From NCBI GenBank assembly GCA_014384685.1, contig JACNFL010000143.1, positions 1-8,773 of the forward strand: DNA of 8,773 bases, written 5' to 3'. Origin of the DNA: Methanobacteriota archaeon. Its GTDB lineage: Archaea; Thermoplasmatota; Poseidoniia; Poseidoniales; Thalassarchaeaceae. Each line of letters opens with the position of its first letter. The stretch's first letter is position 1. Below the pieces are notes generated by a model, which was not told where the DNA came from, did not search any database, and saw nothing but the letters and a program-made list of their open reading frames with translations. Positions 1-6,114 of the stretch are shown here, in pieces. The position numbers were made by a program, and so were the translations under genes.

Positions 1-2006
1 GTGCGGCTAAATACAATGCATCAAGTGTTGATGGCGGTACCCTAGATATTGACTCATTCTATCTTGGATATGACGCTTCTAATGTTTATGTGAGAGTTGA
101 CATGGCATCTACCCCCGATTTCTTTGAAGTAGCAGACATGGATTGGGGACCAGATTTATCGGTCTACTTTATGCAGGCGAATGCGGTCAATTTCAATGAA
201 GTTGAAACTAATTTTAGGACGTATTATGGCAACGAAATTCTCGGATTTCCAGCCAAGAAAATGATTTCATTTGATTTCAACCAAATACGAGCGGATGGTA
301 AAGCAAAATGGAACCTATTTGATGCTCAAGGAAAAATTGGAGATGACGAGCAGTGGTCACTTTCGGGGACTTCAAACTTAGGTGATACCGCCGCTGAAGA
401 GGTCTATGAATTTAGGATACCTTGGTCAGACTTGGGGCTGGCCCCAAGATATTCTACACGCGTTAAAGTTGTCACGTCAGAAGTGAACTCTCTAGCATAC
501 GGGGATGGAACAGATTCTGAGATGGCACCACCTGCGCCAGCCGAAATGATATTACCAGATTTAGAACAATGGGTGACTCTTCTCGACATTGATGATAATG
601 TAGGAGATGAAACAGGAGATGGCGACTACACCTATCCGCTTGCAAGTGATTTTGCCCCAGGCAGTGGTCTGTTTGATGTAACTCATCTGAAAGTGAGTCA
701 AAGTTCTTGGAATGCACGTTTTGAGTTGACTTTTGGAGAAATTACCGACTTTTGGAGTCTTTCAAACGGTTTCAGTCACCAAATTGTACAAATTTATGTT
801 GACCAAGGAGATATGATGTGGGGTGAAACAGATATGCTAGAAGGAGCGAATGCTGTAATTCACTCAGAATGGGCTTGGGAGGTTGCGATTTCAGCAACCG
901 GAGATCCAGGCGCGGTGAAATCAGTAAATGCACAAACCGGAGAAACATCGGCCAAAGGAATTGAAGTAAATGGAAACAGGGATTCAAATACAGTCATTAT
1001 CACCGTTTCAAAATCGGTGATTGGCCCTGACATTCCTGATTACAGATTCGTAATCGTTGCCGGTTCCCAAGATGGATTTGGCCCAGGAAAATGGCGAGAT
1101 GTTGATGCGAATGCAAAAACTTGGAGACTCGGCGGAGGAGATGATCCTAGTGAATTAGATGGAATTAATTACGATCCAAATATTATCGATATCGTTTTTG
1201 ATGCTGACGATACAAACTCACCCGACCAAGCGGCTATGCTTGGGGCATACAATGTTGAGGCGCAAGAATATGCAGTTCTTACAGGGATAGAAATCCCAGA
1301 AGTGGCCCAACAAGTGTATGGTGCACAGGTGGTTAGTACCACGGCAACTAGTGCAATTTTGGAATGGTCTACTACCCGACAACAAGCGGCAAATGTGACA
1401 TGTGGAAACCTAACATTCCCTGAACAAGGAGATGGGCTTACTCACACAATTGAACTTACAGGGTTAACATTTGATACCTCATACAACTGCTCAATCGTGA
1501 TAGACGGTGTTACTCCCGCTAACCTTTCTTTCAACACTAGTGCTGAAGTTGACTCAATACCTCCAGAGATACTCAATTTAGCGGTAGAGTTCATGGGACT
1601 TGGTTCATTGAAGGTAACTTGGTACACCAGTGAAGAGGCAACTGAAACGATAGAAGTCGGTGGACAAACCTTTGTTGGAGATACTGTTGCTCTGCGTAAG
1701 AATCACGAAATGACTGTTGTGCCGTATCCCGAATTGGTGGCATGGGAAACCTACACATTGACCATTCAAGTATCTGATGCATCTGGGAATTCTAATACAT
1801 CCAGCGTTGACTTTGTTATTGCTGAAGAAGATGCTGCATCTCCACTCCCTGACGAAGAAAATAACCCGAATGAATCCAATAACGAATCAACCGATACAGT
1901 GGGTGTTGGTAATTTATTGCAAAATTCTGTTGTGCAATTTGGATTGCTTTTGGTTGTTATACTAGTTATTACTGCCTTGATTCGCACAAGAAAATATCAG
2001 GATTGA
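1..2006 (+). CDS. C-terminal part of a membrane-anchored extracellular carbohydrate-active protein (CBM9/DOMON-like + glucodextranase C-terminal module + 2 FN3-like domains + TM); 5' end outside window
   Basis: The frame is open from base 3 with no stop before TGA at 2004-2006, so the gene enters from the left. The GTG at 90 is internal: the codons before it already encode the domain's first strands (LDIDSFYLGYD, then VYVRVD). Domains by base position: about 39-480, a CBM9/DOMON-like beta-sandwich; about 576-1290, a module resembling the C-terminal domain of glucodextranase and of GH57 amylopullulanases (GDYTYP, HQIVQIYVD, TDMLEGANA, VAGSQDGFGPGKWR, then a Gly/Asp-rich turn and PNIIDIVF); about 1305-1545 and 1555-1825, two FN3-like domains; about 1826-1910, an acidic Asn/Glu/Ser-rich linker; about 1920-1982, a transmembrane helix followed by the short basic tail RTRKYQD. 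The architecture implies an ectodomain held on the outer face of the cytoplasmic membrane that binds or degrades alpha-glucans. No catalytic domain is visible; one upstream (GH57 or GH15) is inferred. Domain matches are by eye. Confidence 0.8.
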   Translation, partial: AAKYNASSVDGGTLDIDSFYLGYDASNVYVRVDMASTPDFFEVADMDWGPDLSVYFMQANAVNFNEVETNFRTYYGNEILGFPAKKMISFDFNQIRADGKAKWNLFDAQGKIGDDEQWSLSGTSNLGDTAAEEVYEFRIPWSDLGLAPRYSTRVKVVTSEVNSLAYGDGTDSEMAPPAPAEMILPDLEQWVTLLDIDDNVGDETGDGDYTYPLASDFAPGSGLFDVTHLKVSQSSWNARFELTFGEITDFWSLSNGFSHQIVQIYVDQGDMMWGETDMLEGANAVIHSEWAWEVAISATGDPGAVKSVNAQTGETSAKGIEVNGNRDSNTVIITVSKSVIGPDIPDYRFVIVAGSQDGFGPGKWRDVDANAKTWRLGGGDDPSELDGINYDPNIIDIVFDADDTNSPDQAAMLGAYNVEAQEYAVLTGIEIPEVAQQVYGAQVVSTTATSAILEWSTTRQQAANVTCGNLTFPEQGDGLTHTIELTGLTFDTSYNCSIVIDGVTPANLSFNTSAEVDSIPPEILNLAVEFMGLGSLKVTWYTSEEATETIEVGGQTFVGDTVALRKNHEMTVVPYPELVAWETYTLTIQVSDASGNSNTSSVDFVIAEEDAASPLPDEENNPNESNNESTDTVGVGNLLQNSVVQFGLLLVVILVITALIRTRKYQD

Positions 2007-2010
2007 GGAT

Positions 2011-2033
2011 ATCATACTCGATTTCGATATGAT
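2011..2033. repeat. Imperfect inverted repeat (hairpin) at the convergent gene ends
   Basis: ATCATA at 2011-2016 pairs with TATGAT at 2028-2033. Inside it, TCG at 2018-2020 pairs with CGA at 2025-2027 around the loop ATTT, leaving one bulged C at 2017. It begins in the 5-bp gap after gene 1 and covers the stop codon and last codons of the Smr-domain gene. It could mark the 3' ends of both converging transcripts. No T-tract follows on either strand, so terminator function is only a guess. Confidence 0.35.
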
Positions 2034-2782
2034 GCTAGAAGCCCAGTTAACACGATTCCAGCAGCAGCACCAAAAATCCTGCCCTGCTCACGCGCACCAG
2101 AGCCAGCCAGCTCTTCAAATGACAATGCAAGTGCAATAGAAAATGGACCGACTAAAAATAGAAATCTAACGAGCCAAACTTTCACTGTCGGACGTTTTCC
2201 GAGTGGGCGAAGGGTGATTGAACCAAGTTTGGCAACAATCTGCCAATCTAGAGCCTTTGCAATCGGCGTCAATCTTTCATTGACCATGGGCCTTAGGACT
2301 GGGCGGTCTGGGCTGTTCTTACCCCGGCCAGTGATAATTCTAATTCTACCAATTATGGGGCGGTTTTCAATAATCAAATCTAATATTCTACGAGACCCTT
2401 GTAAATCCATCTCGTGGAGATCAAGGGTTAGGGTACCTCTTTCTTGACGAATGTGAGTTGAGGTTCTCCATGCCTTTTCTGATGACCATGGTAGCCCAGC
2501 CGCATAGGCATCTAGAGGCGCTAGTAAATCTCTTAAATTTGCGACTTTATCTACATGGGTTCTCGTTCCTCTACCGCGTTTCAACTCAATTAGACGCCAA
2601 CCCCCATAAATGAGGGTTAAAGAGGTCACACCAGCGCCAAAGTAACCACCAAATTTCACACTTGCAAGTGGGTCTCCATCCATTCCGGCGCTGAAATATC
2701 CTAGCATGGTAGCCATTGTCCCGGACATGATCCCCATCACGATACTGATAGACACAAGGTCGCGAAACGTCACCTCTACCAT
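2012..2782 (-). CDS. Smr-domain-containing integral membrane protein
   Basis: A 256-residue protein with two N-terminal hydrophobic segments (about 8-31 and 42-64), a soluble middle, and two C-terminal hydrophobic segments (about 199-220 and 233-250). The middle (about 117-174) resembles an Smr (MutS2 C-terminal-type) domain: LDLH at 120-123, a helix ending in NRPIIGRIRIITGRG, then SPDRPVLRPMVNERL. Smr domains of MutS2 and eukaryotic N4BP2 bind nucleic acid and can act as nickases or endonucleases. Deviations: LDLH is followed by E instead of the usual G, and the usual His of GxGxHS is Asn156. Basic segments flank the domain (LKRGRGTR at 67-74), so both helix pairs are likely hairpins with the Smr domain in the cytosol. 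The ATG at 2782 has no clear Shine-Dalgarno sequence, and I found no convincing TATA box in the 78-bp spacer to the divergent gene. The gene converges on gene 1 with a 5-bp gap. Real function unknown; Smr assignment moderately sure. Confidence 0.75.
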   Translation of the reverse strand: MVEVTFRDLVSISIVMGIMSGTMATMLGYFSAGMDGDPLASVKFGGYFGAGVTSLTLIYGGWRLIELKRGRGTRTHVDKVANLRDLLAPLDAYAAGLPWSSEKAWRTSTHIRQERGTLTLDLHEMDLQGSRRILDLIIENRPIIGRIRIITGRGKNSPDRPVLRPMVNERLTPIAKALDWQIVAKLGSITLRPLGKRPTVKVWLVRFLFLVGPFSIALALSFEELAGSGAREQGRIFGAAAGIVLTGLLASYRNRV

Positions 2783-2860
2783 GCAAATCGCTCCGGCTTC
2801 TTTTTGTTAGTGGTTGCGGCGTGGAAAGACTGATGAAGCAGATTCATTCAGACAATATTG

Positions 2861-3688
2861 ATGACGGGCCAGAACGGACTTCCAGACCGCCACCGTGAGG
2901 AAAAAATTGCTGATTGGGTGATGGGAATTTCAATGGGCTATCTCTTAGCCGCATTTTTAGTTCCCGCTCTTCTTCCTGCTGGGACTGTACCCGAACTCTC
3001 CGGACGGGCAAACGCCCTAGATTATGTGTGGACAGATTCTTCTTGGGGTGATTGGGGAAATGAGCCGCACTCTGAACACTCGGAAATGGGCCATGACCAA
3101 TCCGAACACGGTGGTAAATTTGCATGGAGTGAACTGGATTTTTTCAGTGCTCTTGTCTATGGGATTGGTGACTTAAATTGTCACCAAAAACACGAGCGTT
3201 CTTGGTTTATCAATGATAATCAAATGGCAGTATGTACGCGAGATATCGGGATACTTGCAGGAGTCTTTGTTGGCGGATTGATTTTCCGCAAACGAGGCCT
3301 CAACCGTTGGACTGTTAGAGATTCAATAATTTCAGTTTTACCTGATGAAAAGGTAGAGCCGTTTTACTTTAATGATAGACGATTTTTACTCGCCTTTGGT
3401 GGTATAGCATTACTATTACTTCCAACTGCACTTGATGGAGGAATCCAAGCAATTAGCGAATATGAATCAACAAATTTCAAGCGATTAATTACCGGATTAC
3501 CAATGGGAATTGGAGTCGGTTTGCTATTTGCTGGAGTTTTTGCTGCAAATCCAAAACCATTCGAATTTGATGCTGGGAAAGTCATCTTACCAGCCAATGC
3601 ACGCCTAGTACCAACCGTTGAAACAACCGATGAAAAATTGGCGGAAATTGCTACTCAAACCGAGAACGCCAAAGAGAGTGAAGAGTGA
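2861..3688 (+). CDS. DUF2085-family membrane protein with His-rich external loop
   Basis: I chose the ATG at 2861 (275 residues); a TTG codon directly before it would add one residue, and an in-frame stop at 2834 excludes longer forms. A hydrophobic segment at about 20-40 is followed by an external loop with four clustered His (70, 73, 78, 83) among Glu/Asp/Ser. Then comes the DUF2085 signature: Cys107-His108-Gln109, HERSW, and AVCTRDIGILAGVFVGG (Cys125) leading into helix 2 (about 127-142). Helices 3 (about 173-189, with LPTALDGGIQ) and 4 (about 209-229, with ITGLPMGIGVG) follow, then an acidic cytosolic tail. DUF2085 proteins are small membrane proteins of unknown function with conserved Cys residues. 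Here the usual CxRC reads CTRD, so one Cys is replaced by Asp. The His-rich loop suggests metal binding, which is inference. The gene is divergent from the Smr gene and converges on the thymidylate kinase gene with a 2-bp gap. Family assignment good, function unknown. Confidence 0.8.
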   Translation: MTGQNGLPDRHREEKIADWVMGISMGYLLAAFLVPALLPAGTVPELSGRANALDYVWTDSSWGDWGNEPHSEHSEMGHDQSEHGGKFAWSELDFFSALVYGIGDLNCHQKHERSWFINDNQMAVCTRDIGILAGVFVGGLIFRKRGLNRWTVRDSIISVLPDEKVEPFYFNDRRFLLAFGGIALLLLPTALDGGIQAISEYESTNFKRLITGLPMGIGVGLLFAGVFAANPKPFEFDAGKVILPANARLVPTVETTDEKLAEIATQTENAKESEE

Positions 3689-3690
3689 AA

Positions 3691-5055
3691 CTAGCTTGAT
3701 ACGGGTCCTTGACGCCACCACTTTCTGAACTCTGCAACATTAGAAGGTGGAACTACATCCGCCATCCCTGAACCAAGTATTGCTAATCTTGCAACGCAAT
3801 TCTCCATTGCTTGTATCATTTCAGCAGAGGGATTTTTGCCAACTATTGCAGACAATGAATTTCTCCACTGCCCATCAGGATTTTCATCTTGCCATTTTGC
3901 AAACTCTTCCTTCAATGGCCAAATAACCAAACCTAAACGCCCGAATGCTTGCCATTCTGCACGTAGTTCTGAGCGGGCGGCATCCTTTCCTTTGAGCGGT
4001 TTATGGGTTCGGACCCAGCCAGATTGCTCGTGGAAAAATTTCAGCATCCTGTGAGTATGACGGGAACTTACAACCCTGACAGGACCAAACCATTTTCTCA
4101 GACTAGATGCTTCGGCACCAGGAAGAAGTGAAAGCGTACCTATGACTGAAATGACAGTATGACTTATTGAAGTCTTAGGTATATTCCTAGATTTTTCATC
4201 TGGGATTGCGTCATATGCTTCTTGATAAAGTGAATTAGCATGTTTCATCACTTGCCATGGTTTTTCCCCATGAAGCCAATTTTTACTACTGCGTTTAGGT
4301 GATGTATCCATTACTTTGAGAGTTGTTTGACCCCTCTCTCCTTTGAGGGCTTTTTCAAGCATTACTCGTTCAACATCTTCGGCATCAATATTGAGAGGAG
4401 TGGGGTGGCGGTGCAAGAATTTTCGAACCTCTTGCTGTATTTTACGCCGGAGGTCTGCTTTGGTTCCATCATTGAGTATTGGCCCTACTACAACTCCTTT
4501 GTTAAACGGCTTTGGCATTGACACATCGCCACCAAGAAGTGTTGCATATCCGACTCTAATTTTCTGTTGTAATTCATCGGTTTCAAAATATTCTTGTTTA
4601 TCCATCACCGCTTCTCTTAGAGTTCCATGAGTGATTCTACGAAGTGCTACAATTGGGTCACAATCTACCCACAAACAAAGGTCAGGAATACACGCAGCGC
4701 TGTTTAATCGAGCAACTTCTGTAAGACCAATTTTCCCAACTATTCCTTGATAAACAAGAGAAGAATGAACATTTCTCTCTGAAATAACTGCCTTGCCCTG
4801 TTTTAGTCTAGGAAGAATCCAAGCATGTGAGTGGTCAAGGCGATCTGCGGCAAACAAACTAGCCTCCTTGACAGGACCCGCTTCCCCTGTGCGTACAGAA
4901 TCCACTGCGAGTTTTCCTAATGGGTGGTCTCGGCGAGGTTCCCCCGTTACCCAAATATCTGAGAAAGTGAACTCTTCTAACAAAATTTCTTCGAGCATTT
5001 TTGTGGCAATACCCTTGCCACTGCCATCGCCTCCTTCAATGGTGATGAGATACAT
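3691..5055 (-). CDS. tmk: Thymidylate kinase (dTMP kinase) with a ~230-residue C-terminal extension
   Basis: Residues 1 to about 215 form a dTMP kinase, which phosphorylates dTMP to dTDP with ATP in the cytosolic dTTP pathway. Visible motifs: P-loop EGGDGSGKG (7-15); TGEPR (37-41), HPLG (44-47); LFAADRLDH (67-75) for dTMP contact; GKAVISERNVHSSLVYQG (87-104), where the usual DRY/DRF is ERN; PDLCLWVDCDP (124-134); and a basic LID-like region with REAV...QEYFE (147-158). The P-loop Lys14 is followed by Gly15 instead of Ser/Thr, as in adenylate kinases. Typical dTMP kinases are about 200-215 residues, so this 454-residue protein roughly doubles the family length. The rest (about 222-454) is basic and Trp-rich (ten Trp between 260 and 447), ends in FRKWWRQGPVSS, and matches no domain I recognise. 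ATG at 5055 lies about 38 bases downstream of a TATA-like box. The gene converges on the DUF2085 gene. Kinase fold very likely; activity likely but untested given the ERN and GKG variants. Confidence 0.88.
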   Translation of the reverse strand: MYLITIEGGDGSGKGIATKMLEEILLEEFTFSDIWVTGEPRRDHPLGKLAVDSVRTGEAGPVKEASLFAADRLDHSHAWILPRLKQGKAVISERNVHSSLVYQGIVGKIGLTEVARLNSAACIPDLCLWVDCDPIVALRRITHGTLREAVMDKQEYFETDELQQKIRVGYATLLGGDVSMPKPFNKGVVVGPILNDGTKADLRRKIQQEVRKFLHRHPTPLNIDAEDVERVMLEKALKGERGQTTLKVMDTSPKRSSKNWLHGEKPWQVMKHANSLYQEAYDAIPDEKSRNIPKTSISHTVISVIGTLSLLPGAEASSLRKWFGPVRVVSSRHTHRMLKFFHEQSGWVRTHKPLKGKDAARSELRAEWQAFGRLGLVIWPLKEEFAKWQDENPDGQWRNSLSAIVGKNPSAEMIQAMENCVARLAILGSGMADVVPPSNVAEFRKWWRQGPVSS

Positions 5056-5090
5056 GGCAACGCCTACACCCCATGACAGTCGCCGTGATG

Positions 5091-5096
5091 AATAAA
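5091..5096 (-). promoter_or_regulatory. TATA-like box upstream of the thymidylate kinase gene
   Basis: On the minus strand the sequence reads AGTTTATTC, an archaeal TATA-like element centred about 38 bases before the start codon at 5055. With the usual archaeal spacing of about 26 bases to the transcription start, this predicts a leader of about 12 bases. It lies just past the terminator-like stretch of the upstream operon, which supports separate transcription of the kinase gene. The motif is short and the call tentative. Confidence 0.4.
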
Positions 5097-5104
5097 CTTG
5101 CGTG

Positions 5105-5152
5105 AAAAAGGAGCGTTCTTTGAAAGAACTAACAAAGAAACAACAACAAAAA
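5105..5152 (-). terminator. Terminator-like region after the glutaminyl cyclase operon: T-tracts plus palindrome
   Basis: Read on the minus strand, the stop of the preceding gene (5158) is followed by a T5 run (5148-5152) and TTGTTGTTTCTTTG. Then comes a perfect 7-bp inverted repeat with a one-base centre (5115-5129, GTTCTTT and AAAGAAC arms), five bases, and another T5 run (5105-5109). Archaeal termination relies on T-rich tracts, and a stem plus T run also resembles an intrinsic terminator. The palindrome could instead be an operator for the thymidylate kinase promoter about 20 bases further on. Confidence 0.5.
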
Positions 5153-5157
5153 TATCG

Positions 5158-6114
5158 TTATTGTTGGTCAGCAAATTGATTCTTGGTTAACATTAGCAAA
5201 GCCATGCCAAGGAGGATGAGTAATGGCCCAAAGAAGATTCCACCGCGACTAAACAATCCAAGACCGCATATCCATTGGGTTCTGCGATATCTAAGTCCAC
5301 GACGTGCCTCAAGGGCTCCAACGATGCCAATCGCCGCTGAAATCAAAGTGATTACAGCTAATGCAGTTGATAATTGCACTGCTGATGCAAGATTACTTGG
5401 TTCGCGTAAGTCGGCTGAATCAACACCTTCGCCCTCGATTAATGTGAGTGTTAAATCGGGTATTTCTCCTGGTGAAAGTGTCCGTTCAATTGTGACATAC
5501 CCGTCCATCCTAACCGTCAGTAACATCACTTCTCTAGACACTCCTGAAATAGTGAAACGCCCCTCTGAATTTGTCTCTGTTCGACCTTCCGAATGGTCAT
5601 CTGAAATTCTTATCAATTCAATATCAACACCTTCAATGGCGTCGCCACCGGTATCGTTTACACTGTCTAATTCACTCAAAATTAAACCGTGTACTTCAGC
5701 GTCATCGGTGCGAGAAAACATGGAGCTCGCCACCAAATCTCTAGGATCTGCGCTAATTAGCAAAGCGCCACTTGCAGCACCAATAACACTGCCTACAATG
5801 ATTAACAATACTGCAAGATTCATCACCCATCCTTCATCAGAACGATTCCTCAAAGCAGCAGGCAGCCTGACAACTGCAGGGTCGCCACCATCTTGAACAT
5901 CAATTAGTGCTTGCTGGCGGCGAGCCGCCCTTGCTCTTTTCATTCTACGGCGACGCCTTGCAATACGGTCAGAAAGTGTGGTAGTATCTTCATCAGCGTC
6001 AAAGTCCAACTCAACTTCATCATCAACTTCTAGGACACCTCCCTCAACAAGTTCATCGCGAACCCTAGTGCGTAGAGATTTGAGACGCTCCTCGCGCTCC
6101 TCTTCATCACTCAT
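5158..6114 (-). CDS. Three-helix membrane protein with extracellular carboxypeptidase-regulatory-like domain
   Basis: A 318-residue protein. The cytosolic N-terminus is strongly acidic (about 2-45), then Arg-rich (about 50-66, including IARRRRRMKRARAARR). Transmembrane helix 1 is at about 96-120. An external beta-sandwich at about 138-228 looks like a carboxypeptidase-regulatory-like domain: VHGLIL, GVDIELIRI, the turn ETNSEGRFTISGV, then VRMDGYVTIERTLSPGE and a final LTLTLIEGEG strand. Helices 2 (about 245-268) and 3 (about 283-309) are joined by the basic loop EARRGLRYRRTQ, as the positive-inside rule predicts for a cytosolic loop. Such domains are transthyretin-like folds found on secreted or displayed proteins and have no known catalysis. 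The start ATG overlaps the stop of the upstream glutaminyl cyclase gene by 4 bases (ATGA), so the two are co-transcribed and probably translationally coupled. The partnership suggests a joint role in surface protein handling (inference). Molecular function unknown. Confidence 0.8.
   Translation of the reverse strand: MSDEEEREERLKSLRTRVRDELVEGGVLEVDDEVELDFDADEDTTTLSDRIARRRRRMKRARAARRQQALIDVQDGGDPAVVRLPAALRNRSDEGWVMNLAVLLIIVGSVIGAASGALLISADPRDLVASSMFSRTDDAEVHGLILSELDSVNDTGGDAIEGVDIELIRISDDHSEGRTETNSEGRFTISGVSREVMLLTVRMDGYVTIERTLSPGEIPDLTLTLIEGEGVDSADLREPSNLASAVQLSTALAVITLISAAIGIVGALEARRGLRYRRTQWICGLGLFSRGGIFFGPLLILLGMALLMLTKNQFADQQ

Noticed and set aside
90..92. GTG as the true start of gene 1
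   Set aside because: The frame is open to the left edge and the preceding codons encode an integral part of the same beta-sandwich domain, so the start lies outside the window.
2783..2860. Divergent promoter between the Smr and DUF2085 genes
   Set aside because: A promoter must exist for these divergent genes, but I could find no TATA-like sequence at a proper distance from either start, so I list no site.
2833..2898. Possible 21-codon upstream frame overlapping the DUF2085 start (ATG at 2833)
   Set aside because: Out of frame with the main gene, no ribosome binding site, and nothing distinctive in the peptide.
4343..4630. Plus-strand open frame opposite the thymidylate kinase gene
   Set aside because: A shadow of the kinase coding sequence with no recognisable protein features.
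5183..5896. Long plus-strand open frame (237 codons) opposite the regulatory-like-domain gene
   Set aside because: Its translation has no domain, signal or membrane pattern, while the minus-strand frame has TM helices, a beta-sandwich domain and an ATGA coupling to its neighbour.
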